Shown piece by piece: positions 34,469 to 44,376 of a stretch of DNA of 64,000 nucleotides (positions are counted from its first letter, which is position 1; every line of letters starts with the position of its first letter). Source of the DNA: UBA4582 sp002389265 (GTDB lineage: Bacteria; Pseudomonadota; Gammaproteobacteria; Pseudomonadales; Azotimanducaceae); the NCBI GenBank assembly GCA_943788825.1, contig CALSRT010000001.1, positions 186,001 to 250,000 of the forward strand. The letters are read 5' to 3'. The notes under the pieces are model-generated. The model saw only the letters and a list, made by a program, of their open reading frames with translations, searched no databases and was not told the DNA's origin. Both the position numbers and the translations under genes were made by a program.

Positions 34469-37400
34469 TTGACCGTGAGCCTTAACACAACGACAAGCCA
34501 CCAGACCCTGATTGCGCGCCTAGATCATTGCATGATCAAGGATCGTGGTCGTCTGCGTCAGGCGCTGCGTGACAAGCGCAATGTCGAGAAAAACATCGCT
34601 AAAATCACGGCGCAGATTGATCGATCGGTGAACCTTGCCGAGCAGCGCCGGGCAGAACTACCTATCCCAACCTTTCCGGAATCGTTGCCGGTCAGCCAGC
34701 GAGTGGACGACATCAAGGCGGCGTTAGCCAGTCACCAGGTTGTGATCATTGCCGGCGAGACCGGTTCTGGTAAGACTACCCAGATTCCCAAGATCTGTCT
34801 TGCGCTGGGCCGTGGGGTCCATGGCCTGATTGGCCATACTCAGCCGCGGCGGGTTGCCGCCCGTACCGTGGGTAATCGAATCGCCGAAGAGCTGAAGGTC
34901 AAGTTTGGCCAGCAGGTAGGCTATCAAGTTCGCTTTACCGACCAGACAACTCCGACGACGCACATCAAGGTGATGACTGACGGCATCTTACTGGCGGAAA
35001 CCGCCCGTGATCGCTTTCTTGAAGCTTACGACACCTTGATTATTGATGAAGCTCACGAGCGCAGCCTGAATATCGACTTTATTCTTGGTTACCTCAAGCG
35101 TATTTTGCCTCGTCGCCCAGATTTGAAAGTCATCGTCACTTCGGCCACCATCGATGTAGATCGCTTCTCCAGGCATTTTAATGATGCTCCAGTGATCGAG
35201 GTGTCGGGCCGAACCTTTCCGGTGGTGGTGCACTACCGTCCGACCTTGGCCGAGACTAAAACCCACGACGCCGATGAGTTGATGTTTCAGGGGGTGCTTG
35301 ACACGCTGCGTGAGATCGAGCAACTCGAGCGCCAACGCCAAACGCCGGGTGATGTGTTGATCTTTTTGTCGGGCGAGCGCGAAATTCGTGAACTCGCCCA
35401 TTTGATCCGTAAATCTGACTTGCGTCTCTGGGACGTGCTGGCGCTGTACTCTAGGCTCAGTGTCGCTGAACAAAATCGCGTGTTTCAGGCCCATACGGGC
35501 CGCCGCATCGTACTGGCCACCAACGTTGCGGAAACTTCACTCACCGTGCCAGGTATTCGCTATGTGATCGATACCGGCGTGGCGCGCATATCTCGCTATA
35601 GTGTCCGCTCCAAGGTGCAGCAGTTGCCCATCGAGCCGATCTCTCGCGCCAGTGCCGACCAGCGCAAAGGCCGGTGTGGGCGTATCAGTGATGGCGTTTG
35701 TTTTCGCCTGTACGCCGAGGAAGACTTCTTATCCCGGCCTGAGTTTACCGCGCCGGAAATATTGCGGACCAACCTCGCTGCGGTGATTCTTCAGATGCTG
35801 ATGTTACGACTTGGGGACATCAGTCATTTCCCCTTCGTTGAAAAGCCCGATCAGCGACAGATTAACGACGGTTTTCATTTGTTGCACGAACTTCAGGCCG
35901 TCGACGAGAAGCGCAACATTAATCAGATGGGGCGCGAGATGGCCCGGTTCCCCGTGGACTTGCGCCTGGCGCGGATGCTGATGCAAGCCAGTCAAACAGG
36001 CTGTTTGGCAGAGGTGTTAACCATCGTCAGCTCGCTGGCCATGCAGGATCCTCGAGACAGGCCCCATGATCAGCAACAGGCAGCTGACGAAAAACATAAG
36101 CAGTTTCAGCATGAGCAGTCCGATTTTATGACGTTGGTGAATATTTGGGATTTCTATGAGTCCCATCGCCAGGAGCTGACTCAGAATCAACTGCGCAAAT
36201 TTTGCCGGCAGAATTTTTTGTCGTACATCCGTATGCGAGAGTGGCAAGAGAATCATCGTCAACTGCACCTGTTAGCTCGTGAGTTGAAACTCGTTAAGAA
36301 TCAGGCGCCAGCGGAGTATGCCGCTATTCACCAGGCTTTGTTAGCTGGTTTGCTGGGTAATATTGGCGAGAAGACCGATGACAATGATTACCTGGGCGCG
36401 CGCAATCGCCGGCATTTCATTTTTCCAGGGTCAGGTTTGTTCAGTCGAAAGCCGCGCTGGATCATGTCTGCTGAGTTGGTGGAGACAACCCGTCTGTATG
36501 GCCGAACTGTGGCGCAGATAGAGAGCAGCTGGATCGAACCTCTCGCCAGGCACCTGGTGAAGCGTAATTACCAGGAAGCGTATTTTGACGTCAAGCGATC
36601 TCAGGTTATGGCTTACGAGGAAGTGATTCTCTACGGTGTGACCATCATTAAAAAGCGCCTGGTCAATTTTGGTCAGGTTGACCCTGTACGGGCTCGGCAT
36701 ATTTTTATTCAGGAAGCGTTAGTGGAGCAACAGCTGCACAGTAAGGCCGGTTTTTATCGGCATAACACGCTACTAGTGGCTGAGGTAGAGAAGCTCGAGT
36801 CCATGTCTCGCAAGCGAGATATTCTGGTAGATGGTTACACGATTTTTCGGTTCTATGATGAAAAACTCCCAGAGGGTGTCAGTTCGCTGAATGAACTGGA
36901 TTACTGGCGTAAAACGATTGAAGTGGAGGCACCTAGAACCCTGTATCTTGAGAAAAGCTTGTTGATGAAGCAGGAGCCTGGCTTGTCCGCGGCGCTCTAT
37001 CCTAACCAGTTGGATGTGGCTGAGACCAAACTTAAACTGGATTATCATTTCGATCCCCAACACGAAGATGATGGGGTGAGTGTACAGGTGCCTGTCGCAT
37101 TGTTGCGCCAAGTCTCTCGAGCTCAACTCGATTGGGTGATACCCGGCTTGTTGCGAGAGAAATGTCTGGGGCTCATCAAGAGTCTGCCGAAAGCCTTGCG
37201 CAAAAAGTTTGTTCCTGCGCCCGAGTATGTGGACAAGGTGATGCCGCTGTTGAGTTATGACGGTCGCGAATTGTCGGTGGTGTTGGCTGAGAAACTATTT
37301 CGCCTGAATGGCACTCGAGTCAATGCCGATGACTTTGATGCAAACAGCCTTGATCAGCATCTGAAAATGAACATCAAGGTGCTCAATGATAAGGGCAAGG

Positions 37401-38350
37401 TGATCGGCAGCGCGCGTGATTTGACGCATTTACAGCAGGAGTTCGCCGCAGAAGCTGATCAAGGGTTCAATCAGCGGTCGCGTCTGGATATTGAGATCGA
37501 GGGTGCTGTCGATTGGCAATTTGGCGATCTGCCCGAGTCGGTGCTGCTTGATCAGGCCGGCATTACGCTGAAGGGTTATCCGGCGATGATAGACCAGGTT
37601 GAAACGGTGGCTATACGCGTTATCGATAACGCTGCCGAGGCTGAACGTTTGTCCCGGCAGGGTTTGCTGCGTCTGTTGATGTTGTGTCTGCCGGATCAGC
37701 GCAAGTATGTGAGTAAAAACATGCCGGGCTTTAAGCAATTTTCGATTTACTACGCGACTCGAGGCAGCGGTGAAGAACTGCTTAAGGATCTTGTTGAGGC
37801 GGTGTTTCGCTTCACCTTTATCGAAGGCAAAGCCTTGGTCAGAACGGCGCTCGAGTTTGAATCTAGGAAAAAGAGCAAGATTGAGCTGGTCAGCATCATG
37901 AATCAGACAGGGCGGCTGGTGGCAGAAATTTTGAAGGCGGCGAATGAGGTTGAAAGGCAGTTAACCGTGGGTGAAAATAGTGTGAACCAGTCATCCAGGG
38001 CAGATCTGCGGGAGCAGCTGGCACAGTTGCTCGCGCCAGGTTTTATTCGGCGTGCCTCCTTGAAATGGCTGAAACAGTACCCGCGTTTTTTGCAGGCAAT
38101 GCTTTATCGATTGGACAAAATGCAACATAACATTGGCAAGGATCAACAGGCCATGAGTGAGGTGCGAAGTCATTGGCAGAGGTTTATAATGGCGGGCACG
38201 GTGGACGATGAAAACCTGCAAGACTATCGTTGGATGATTGAAGAATACCGAGTATCCCTGTTTGCCCAGTCCTTGGGTACCAGCATGCCGGTCTCTGGTA
38301 AGCGTCTGGAGAAGGAGTGGCAGAAGTCGGGACAGCGTAACGCAAGATGA
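34469..38350 (+). CDS. hrpA: ATP-dependent RNA helicase HrpA
   Basis: A 1293-aa DEAH-box helicase, the usual HrpA length. Motif I GETGSGKTT is at 96-104, with Ia GHTQPRRVAAR. Motif II DEAH is near 192, followed by VTSATIDVDRF (III), the helicase C domain with ATNVAETSLTVPG, and QRKGRCGRISDGVCFRLY (VI). HA2/winged-helix, OB and the long HrpA-specific C-terminal domain follow. It starts with TTG at 34469 or GTG at 34475, with no ATG near. HrpA is linked to ribosome rescue of stalled messages in E. coli. It is followed by mlaA on the same strand. Confidence 0.94.
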   Translation: MTVSLNTTTSHQTLIARLDHCMIKDRGRLRQALRDKRNVEKNIAKITAQIDRSVNLAEQRRAELPIPTFPESLPVSQRVDDIKAALASHQVVIIAGETGSGKTTQIPKICLALGRGVHGLIGHTQPRRVAARTVGNRIAEELKVKFGQQVGYQVRFTDQTTPTTHIKVMTDGILLAETARDRFLEAYDTLIIDEAHERSLNIDFILGYLKRILPRRPDLKVIVTSATIDVDRFSRHFNDAPVIEVSGRTFPVVVHYRPTLAETKTHDADELMFQGVLDTLREIEQLERQRQTPGDVLIFLSGEREIRELAHLIRKSDLRLWDVLALYSRLSVAEQNRVFQAHTGRRIVLATNVAETSLTVPGIRYVIDTGVARISRYSVRSKVQQLPIEPISRASADQRKGRCGRISDGVCFRLYAEEDFLSRPEFTAPEILRTNLAAVILQMLMLRLGDISHFPFVEKPDQRQINDGFHLLHELQAVDEKRNINQMGREMARFPVDLRLARMLMQASQTGCLAEVLTIVSSLAMQDPRDRPHDQQQAADEKHKQFQHEQSDFMTLVNIWDFYESHRQELTQNQLRKFCRQNFLSYIRMREWQENHRQLHLLARELKLVKNQAPAEYAAIHQALLAGLLGNIGEKTDDNDYLGARNRRHFIFPGSGLFSRKPRWIMSAELVETTRLYGRTVAQIESSWIEPLARHLVKRNYQEAYFDVKRSQVMAYEEVILYGVTIIKKRLVNFGQVDPVRARHIFIQEALVEQQLHSKAGFYRHNTLLVAEVEKLESMSRKRDILVDGYTIFRFYDEKLPEGVSSLNELDYWRKTIEVEAPRTLYLEKSLLMKQEPGLSAALYPNQLDVAETKLKLDYHFDPQHEDDGVSVQVPVALLRQVSRAQLDWVIPGLLREKCLGLIKSLPKALRKKFVPAPEYVDKVMPLLSYDGRELSVVLAEKLFRLNGTRVNADDFDANSLDQHLKMNIKVLNDKGKVIGSARDLTHLQQEFAAEADQGFNQRSRLDIEIEGAVDWQFGDLPESVLLDQAGITLKGYPAMIDQVETVAIRVIDNAAEAERLSRQGLLRLLMLCLPDQRKYVSKNMPGFKQFSIYYATRGSGEELLKDLVEAVFRFTFIEGKALVRTALEFESRKKSKIELVSIMNQTGRLVAEILKAANEVERQLTVGENSVNQSSRADLREQLAQLLAPGFIRRASLKWLKQYPRFLQAMLYRLDKMQHNIGKDQQAMSEVRSHWQRFIMAGTVDDENLQDYRWMIEEYRVSLFAQSLGTSMPVSGKRLEKEWQKSGQRNAR

Positions 38351-38440
38351 TTGATGTCGCTGGCGACATGCGTGTTGGATCAAGACCAGATGAATCTTCC
38401 CTCGAGTTGTTTACCTTGATAAAACCTCTGAATAAATATT

Positions 38441-39157
38441 ATGAATAAGTTGAAGAAGGAGTACTGCTTGAAACTAGTCTGGCTTGGAGTCGTGGCATTA
38501 CAGTGTGTGCTGGCTCAGTCGGTCTATGCGGATGTCGAGAATCCAGACCCGTGGGAAAGCGTTAATCGAATCACTCACGGGTTCAATGATGGTATCGATC
38601 GGGCTGTATTAAAGCCGGTGGCCAAAGCTTACAAAAATGTGGTGCCCGGTGGGGTGCGCCAGACTATTGGTCGGTTTTTTAGTAATCTCGATGAGTTTGG
38701 TAATGTCGCCAACAACTTATTACAGGGGAAGGCCAAATATGCCATGGGTAGTGCTGGGCGGCTGATGATTAACACCACCGTGGGGCTTGGCGGCTTGTTG
38801 GATCCAGCGACAGATATGGGTTTGCTGGCTCATCCTGAAGATTTTAGCCAGACTTTTCGAGTCTGGGGTGTGCCGAATGGTCCTTATCTGGTGATCCCCT
38901 TTTTGGGTCCATCGACGGTCACCGATGCGGCGAGCTTGCCTCTAGACAGTGTCGTGGGGCCGTTACGTGATTACCACCCAGTACGGCACCGTAATACGCT
39001 CCGTGGCGTTGATCTTGTCGACGGCCGGGCCAGCGTTTTAGGTGCCGAGAGCGTCGTGTTCGGTGATCGGTACATCTTCTTCCGTGACGCTTATCTGCAG
39101 CGTCAAAATTATTTGGCGAAGGATGGTCAGGTGGTTGATGAATTCGATGATTTCTGA
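38441..39157 (+). CDS. mlaA: MlaA/VacJ outer-membrane lipid-asymmetry protein
   Basis: A 238-aa protein with the MlaA body: NPDPWESVNRITHGFNDG, QTIGRFFSNLDEFGNVANNLLQG, TVGLGGLLDPATDMGL and RVWGVPNGPYLVIPFLGPST. It removes misplaced phospholipid from the outer leaflet with porins and passes it to the MlaC shuttle. The signal peptide lacks a lipobox: the only Cys reads ALQCVLA rather than L-[AS]-[GA]-C. Cleavage by signal peptidase I after SVYA looks likelier. A non-lipidated MlaA would be unusual. No other mla genes are adjacent. Confidence 0.9.
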   Translation: MNKLKKEYCLKLVWLGVVALQCVLAQSVYADVENPDPWESVNRITHGFNDGIDRAVLKPVAKAYKNVVPGGVRQTIGRFFSNLDEFGNVANNLLQGKAKYAMGSAGRLMINTTVGLGGLLDPATDMGLLAHPEDFSQTFRVWGVPNGPYLVIPFLGPSTVTDAASLPLDSVVGPLRDYHPVRHRNTLRGVDLVDGRASVLGAESVVFGDRYIFFRDAYLQRQNYLAKDGQVVDEFDDF

Positions 39158-39305
39158 CTTTGGTCAAGGCGCTGTGTTGGCGCCGCTTGAAGGATTCTTC
39201 GATTTTAAGAAGCAGCGCGAATTATCGACGCTAACTACTGGTAAACATTGATATTTAAGAGTAGAGTCGCTTGAATCATATTTGGCCTGCGTGCGAGCGT
39301 TGCTA

Positions 39306-40487
39306 ATGAAAGTCAGAAGCGGTGAGCTGCTACTCTTAAGTCATGCAGCAGACACTCAAGACGAAATCGGAGATTTACTCGAAGGTAGTGGGTTTGACGT
39401 GGTTAACGTCACTACCGAAGAAGACTGTCTCGCGCGTCTGCAGTACAGCCGACCGGAAATATTATTGGTGTCCCTGGCGGGTCCCGCCATCTATCCTGAT
39501 TCAACTTTGGTGACCTTACGTCAACAGGCGCCGCGACTCCCCATTGTATTGTTAGCGGATGCCTCGACGGTTCACCTCGTGGTTTCCGGGTTGAAACTGG
39601 GTGCTGATGATTACCTCATGTTGCCTCTCGGTGATCCCGCCATTATGCATTATGTCCTGCACGATACGATTCAGCGAAAGCGTGAACTCAAGCGCCGACT
39701 CAACAATGAAAAAGCCCTGGCGAAATCCAATAAGATGCTACTGGAAAGCCTGCAACAGCTTGAGCAGGACCAGCAGGCCGGGTTTCGGGTCCAGCGGGGC
39801 TTGATGCCAGATACGCCTCTGATATTTGATAGTTTAACCTTCGAACATGTGATTCACCCGTCATTGATCTTGAGTGGCGATGCCATCGACTACTTTGAAT
39901 TACCGGACCAGCGAATACTGTTTTATATCGCTGATGTCTCCGGCCATGGTGCGGCTGGCGCCATCGTGACGGTGGTGCTGAAGGGCCTGTTCCAGCAGTT
40001 GGTCAGTGAGTATGAAATGCTGTCAATTACAGCCGCGAATGACATATTGAACTGGCTAAACCAGGAATTGCTGAAGGTTCATCTGGAACAACATGTGACC
40101 CTGTTCTTGGGCTTGATCAGTGAAGACCGTAAGACCTTGGATTACAGTAATGCCGCCCATTTTCCCGGTACTATATTCTCTGGTGTTGAGGGTACTGACG
40201 GGGCTGAGTATCTCGAGTTGGGTGGTTTGCCGTTGGGCATTATAGCGACGGCGGATTACGTCGAACACACCGTGGCGCTGCCGAATAATTTTAGCTTGGT
40301 TATGTTTTCCGATGGCGTGTTTGAAATCATGCCCCAGGCGGGCTTGCAAGCCAAAGAAAAACACCTCGTATCACTGGTAAACTGCACCGGTGGAGGGTTA
40401 GACTGCCTCGCTGAAAAACTTGGCTTAAGCGATGTCACGGATATACCCGATGATATTGCGATTTTTACAGTGACTAAGACTGGATAG
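39306..40487 (+). CDS. Degenerate receiver-PP2C (SpoIIE-type) phosphatase
   Basis: A 393-aa protein from the ATG at 39306. Residues 1-120 form a receiver-like fold, but the phosphoacceptor position reads Ser (ILLVSLAGP) instead of Asp, so phosphorylation at that site is unlikely. A helical connector follows (RRLNNEKALAKSNKMLLESL), then the PP2C/SpoIIE domain with SGDAIDYFELPD, IADVSGHGAAGA (metal Asp) and SLVMFSDGVFE, DIPDDIAIFTV. The family dephosphorylates a STAS antagonist in partner-switching systems (HsbR, CrsR, RsbU). It lacks the anti-sigma kinase domain of CrsR. The STAS partner follows directly. Confidence 0.88.
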   Translation: MKVRSGELLLLSHAADTQDEIGDLLEGSGFDVVNVTTEEDCLARLQYSRPEILLVSLAGPAIYPDSTLVTLRQQAPRLPIVLLADASTVHLVVSGLKLGADDYLMLPLGDPAIMHYVLHDTIQRKRELKRRLNNEKALAKSNKMLLESLQQLEQDQQAGFRVQRGLMPDTPLIFDSLTFEHVIHPSLILSGDAIDYFELPDQRILFYIADVSGHGAAGAIVTVVLKGLFQQLVSEYEMLSITAANDILNWLNQELLKVHLEQHVTLFLGLISEDRKTLDYSNAAHFPGTIFSGVEGTDGAEYLELGGLPLGIIATADYVEHTVALPNNFSLVMFSDGVFEIMPQAGLQAKEKHLVSLVNCTGGGLDCLAEKLGLSDVTDIPDDIAIFTVTKTG

Positions 40488-40492
40488 TGGTT

Positions 40493-41017
40493 ATGAGCAA
40501 AATACTTTTTGCTGATCAAGATGGCGTTCAAGTTCTGCAATTTTTTGGCGATGTGAGAGTGTGCCTTGGCCCGACAATTTCAACTTACCTCGCCAGTATC
40601 GATAAACATCGTGGTGTCAGAGCCATTGTTATCGATCTTCGTGAGACTACTGGTATTGACAGCACCAGCTTGGGCTTGCTCGCTAAAATCTCTCTCCGTA
40701 GTCAAGACCAGTTTAAAACCCTTCCCACTATCGTCTCCACGAATGCAGATATCAATCGAATATTGCTCAGTATGGGCTTTGATCAAATATTTTTGATTGA
40801 TCAAGAAGCGCAATACGACTGCGATCAGTTCGGCGAGCTGCCACCGAAAATTGTTTCTGAGGCGGTCCTTCGGGAGCAAGTGCTTGAGGCCCACAAGACG
40901 CTGATGGGGCTTAATGAGAATAACCTGATAGCATTCCAGGACCTTGTCGCAGCCTTAGAGCAGGAGCAAGGTCAGGCGTGTGGTGCTCAACCCCGCAAGG
41001 CCCGTGCTGCAGGCTGA
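40493..41017 (+). CDS. STAS-domain anti-sigma factor antagonist
   Basis: A 174-aa protein beginning six bases after the phosphatase stop (GTG at 40487 is possible). The STAS domain covers residues 1-100, with the phosphorylatable Ser in RETTGIDSTSLGLLAKI. A C-terminal tail of about 70 residues is helical and Gln/Glu rich. It resembles HsbA/CrsA proteins, which release an anti-sigma factor when dephosphorylated, and which in pseudomonads affect biofilm formation and sigma factor choice. No kinase or sigma factor gene is adjacent, so its partner is elsewhere. Confidence 0.88.
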   Translation: MSKILFADQDGVQVLQFFGDVRVCLGPTISTYLASIDKHRGVRAIVIDLRETTGIDSTSLGLLAKISLRSQDQFKTLPTIVSTNADINRILLSMGFDQIFLIDQEAQYDCDQFGELPPKIVSEAVLREQVLEAHKTLMGLNENNLIAFQDLVAALEQEQGQACGAQPRKARAAG

Positions 41018-41108
41018 ATGCTAGGGTCTTATTGCGGCTAGTTCTTGGTGTTCGTTTCCGCGTTCAACCCTGCACTGTCAATCCTTGCATTCAGTCGCTG
41101 CCGCGCAT

Positions 41109-41573
41109 CTAAGATGGCGTCTGCCGGGCTCGCAGTTTGGCCTTGATAAAATCTGAGTGAGCAACGTGTAGCAGGCCGGAAAGCTTACGAATAAATTGTT
41201 CTTCGTATTTGTCCAAGCGGCCATCGGCGAATGCTACCCGCCAGAGTTGCTCTACCAAATGAATCTTGTCGTCGTGGCTATAGTGTTGATTCACCAGTTG
41301 CGTGAACTGAAACACATCGTTTGCTTCATCCGATGCGGCCCCTGCTAATTCCAGTAATTCGAGTAAGTCGGCTTCGTCCAGCGCGAAGGTGTCGCGCAGC
41401 AGACTCATGATCAGGTCACGCTCCTGATCGTCGGCGTCAAAGTCGGCTCGAGACAACTCGAGTAACAATGCCGCCATGGCGAACTGCAGCGAGCGGGCAT
41501 TATTGTCACTGTTGTCATTTCTGTCTGAAGGCAACAGCTTTTCATCAAAAAAGCGTTTAATTTTATCGAGCAT
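41109..41573 (-). CDS. TerB-like tellurite-resistance-family protein
   Basis: A 154-aa all-helical acidic protein. The motifs LLLELSRADFDADDQERDLI (near residue 36) and VEQLWRVAFADGRLDKYEEQFIRKL (near 108) have two Asp-rich repeats, as in TerB-like domains of the DUF533/TerB group. No tellurite genes (terZ, terC, terD) are nearby, so a housekeeping, perhaps stress-linked, role is likelier. It ends on the minus strand after dusA with 14 bp between them, and may be co-transcribed. Confidence 0.8.
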   Translation of the reverse strand: MLDKIKRFFDEKLLPSDRNDNSDNNARSLQFAMAALLLELSRADFDADDQERDLIMSLLRDTFALDEADLLELLELAGAASDEANDVFQFTQLVNQHYSHDDKIHLVEQLWRVAFADGRLDKYEEQFIRKLSGLLHVAHSDFIKAKLRARQTPS

Positions 41574-41587
41574 GGATGAGGGTATCC

Positions 41588-42691
41588 CTATTGGTATTGC
41601 TGTTGTCGAGCCTGTTGCGCAACAAAGGTTTCTGCTGCTTCGGCATGGTGGCAGAGCCCGGCTTCCGCGAGTGCCTGCTCTACGACTTCAGTGCCACTGC
41701 CCGTTTCAAACATGTGTGCACCGAGATAGCGGCGGAAACTGCGGGCGCCACGAATGCCTGTGAACAAGCCCATTAGATGCCTGACCATATGTTTCAGGGG
41801 CTCGCCGGTCTCAATATTTCGCACCATATAGTCCGTATAGTCTGCCAGCGCTGTCAGCCTGTCCATTGAGATGTGCTGGTACAGCGCCCATTCAAGTTCT
41901 GCGAGCAGGTAAGGGTTGGAGTAGGGCGCACGCCCAAGCATCAAACCGTCAACTTTCGGTAAAACCGCCAAAGCAGTGGCGGTATCGTTGATACCGCCAT
42001 TGAGAATAAACTGGCAGTCAGGAAAGTCGGCCTTGATGCGGTAGACGTAGTCGTACTTCAGTGGCGGAATTTCGCGATTGTCCTTGGGTGATAGGCCGCC
42101 GAGAATAGCCTTGCGGGCATGGATGATGAAAACTCGGCAGCCGGCTTCACGAACGGTCTCGATAAAATGATGAAAGTGCTCATAGTCGTCTTGATCATTG
42201 AGGCCGATGCGGGTTTTGACGGTCACCGGAATCTTGACCTCAGCTTGCATGGCGGCCACACATTCGGCGACCAGGGCCGGTGTAGCGATGAGGCAAGCGC
42301 CGATGCCACCAGACTGAACTCGATCGCTGGGACAACCCACATTCAGATTGACCTCTTGGTAACCGGCATCTTCCACCATGCGGGCGCAGGCTGCCAGATC
42401 TCTGGGATCGTTGCCGCCCAGTTGCAGGGCGCAGGGCTCGTCGCCACCATGGCGGAGAAAGTGCTCGGCCTTGCCGTAGAGCAAGGCGCCTGTGACCAGC
42501 ATTTCTGAGTACATCAGGGTGTTGGGTGACAGCAACCGAAACAGGTACCGACAGTGACGGTCGGTGCAGCCCATCATGGGCGCCAGGCTCAGGGTGCGAT
42601 CCAGGGGCGCAGGTGTACCAGGATTTGTAGTAGATTTATTCTGTGTATTGAGCCCCATGGGGTTGGGCTCGATTAGAGACCTATCAAGCAT
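41588..42691 (-). CDS. dusA: tRNA-dihydrouridine(20/20a) synthase DusA
   Basis: An FMN-dependent tRNA-modifying enzyme. The core motifs LSLAPMMGCTDRHCRYLFRLL, LQLGGNDPRDLAACA, NLNVGCPSDRVQSGGIGACL (catalytic Cys), VTVKTRIGLNDQDDYEHF and HARKAILGGLSPKDNREIPPL are DusA-specific. The start is uncertain. The frame opens at 42733, but that ATG directly follows promoter-like sequence; ATG at 42691 or 42658 is likelier, and the conserved core begins only at residue 40 or so. It is divergent from gltX. Confidence 0.92.
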   Translation of the reverse strand: MLDRSLIEPNPMGLNTQNKSTTNPGTPAPLDRTLSLAPMMGCTDRHCRYLFRLLSPNTLMYSEMLVTGALLYGKAEHFLRHGGDEPCALQLGGNDPRDLAACARMVEDAGYQEVNLNVGCPSDRVQSGGIGACLIATPALVAECVAAMQAEVKIPVTVKTRIGLNDQDDYEHFHHFIETVREAGCRVFIIHARKAILGGLSPKDNREIPPLKYDYVYRIKADFPDCQFILNGGINDTATALAVLPKVDGLMLGRAPYSNPYLLAELEWALYQHISMDRLTALADYTDYMVRNIETGEPLKHMVRHLMGLFTGIRGARSFRRYLGAHMFETGSGTEVVEQALAEAGLCHHAEAAETFVAQQARQQQYQ

Positions 42692-42810
42692 GTCAGAATC
42701 GCAATTAATGTTCGTCAGGGAATAGTGTAACATCTGTGGCCGTTTGCATGTATTCGCTCGTGGCCTGGTTTTTAGTGCCAGCCGGGAAGCTCAGTCAGGG
42801 AAAAGTCGTT

Positions 42811-44304
42811 ATGGAAGCCAGAAAAGTCAGAACCCGAGTCGCGCCGTCACCCACCGGTGATCCCCATGTGGGTACCGCCTATATGGCGTTATTCAGCTTG
42901 TGTTTCGCGCATCAGCATGGGGGCCAGTTTGTGCTGCGTATAGAAGATACGGATGCGGCCCGCAGCACCCCTGAATCGGAAGCGAAGATCCTCGACTCCC
43001 TGCGTTGGCTGGGTCTGGACTGGGACGAGGGTCCAGACAAAGGTGGGCCCTATGGTCCCTATCGGCAGAGCGAACGCAAGGCGATCTATGGGGGTTACGC
43101 TCAGACACTGATCGATGCTGGGCACGCCTTTCCCTGCTTTTGTACCAGCGAGCGGCTGGACGAAATGCGGCGTGAGCAGATGCAGCGAGGCGAAACAGCC
43201 CGTTACGATGGTCATTGCATGCATCTGCCGCCGGCCGAGGTGGCCACGCGCCTGGCGAATGAGGCTCATGTCGTGGCGCATGAAGGTGCCGGCCACAGGT
43301 ACCTGTATTGTCAACGATCGACTACGAGGTGAGATTGAGATCGACTGGGCGCAGATCGATATGCAGGTCTTGATGAAGACCGATGGCAACCCGACCTATC
43401 ATCTGGCCGTGGTGGTTGATGACCATTTGATGGAGATCACGCCATATTATTCGAGGTGAAGAGTGGATTAACTCGGCGCCCAAACATGTGCTGTTGTATG
43501 AATATTTTGGCTGGGAGATGCCAGAAATTATTCATATGCCGTTATTGCGCAATCCTGACAAGAGTAAGTTGAGCAAACGTAAGAACCCCACCAGTATTGG
43601 TTTTTATGAGCGCATGGGATTCCTGCCGGAGGCCGTGCTCAACTATTTGGGTATGCTCGGTTGGAGCATGCCCGACGGCGAAGAGAAATTTTCCTTGGAT
43701 GAGATGATCAAGCAGTTTGATCTCAGCCGTATTTCATTAGGTGCGCCAGTGTTCGATATTGCCAAGCTGAAGTGGCTTAACGGCCGTTGGCTGCGAGAAA
43801 ACCTCAGTGACGAGACCTTTGCCGACAAAATTATCGAGTGGGCCTACAATCGGGAAAATTTGCTGAAGGTAATCCCATTGATCAAAGAGCGAGTCGATGT
43901 GTTTTCTGACGTCGGGCCCATGGCGGCTTTTTTGGTGGATGGTCTGCCGGCTTATGACGAATCGACATTCAATACCAAACATCAGTCGCTGGAAGAGATC
44001 AAACGGATCCTGCAGTTCGCCGTCTGGCGAGCCGAAGCGCTGAACGACTGGCAGCACGATACCTTGAATCAATTGTTTGTTGATCTGGCTGAGGCGCTAA
44101 CAATGAAAATTCGAGATGTGCTGGGGCCGGTGTTTGTCGCCATCTCTGGCAAGCCCGTGTCGCCGCCGTTGTTCGGATTCCATGGCGTTGATTGGACCTG
44201 ATATGAGTCGTGCGCGCTTGCGCCATGCCATTGAGGTTCTGGGCGGCGTGTCAAAGAAACAGCTAAAGAAGCTTGAGAAGGAATATGCTGGATTGGCGGC
44301 TTAG
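42811..44304 (+). pseudogene. gltX: Glutamyl-tRNA synthetase gene broken by three single-base insertions
   Basis: The gene reads GltX only across three frames. Segment 1 (42811-43275) has VAPSPTGDPHVGTAYM (HIGH-type motif) and RIEDTDAARS. Segment 2 (43277-43441) has DRLRGEIEIDWAQIDMQVL. Segment 3 (43443-44175) has SAPKHVLLYEYFGW and the KLSKR (KMSKS-type) motif. The tail (44177-44304) has LIGPDMSRARLRHAIEVLGG. The breaks lie at 43275/43276 (extra G), 43442 (extra C) and 44176 (extra G), each enlarging a G or C pair. Removing them gives 496 aa with perfectly continuous homology. An essential enzyme with no other decay suggests sequence error, but a second GltX elsewhere could excuse real loss. 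Confidence 0.93.
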
Positions 44305-44324
44305 CTAAATTAGCGCAGTCCAAG

Positions 44325-44376
44325 GCAGTTCAAGATAGCAGTTCAAGATAGCAGTTCAAGATAGCTGTTCCAAATA
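44325..44376 (+). repeat. 13-bp tandem repeat, four units
   Basis: GCAGTTCAAGATA occurs three times perfectly at 44325, 44338 and 44351, and a fourth, diverged copy (GCTGTTCCAAATA) at 44364. It is intergenic, just after gltX. Confidence 0.9.

Noticed and set aside
41109..41573. Tellurite resistance locus
   Set aside because: Only a TerB-like domain is present; no terC, terD or terZ genes are nearby.
42811..44304. Programmed frameshifting in gltX
   Set aside because: All three breaks are +1 insertions in short G or C pairs without slippery sequence, stop-codon context or stimulatory structure, so programmed recoding is implausible.
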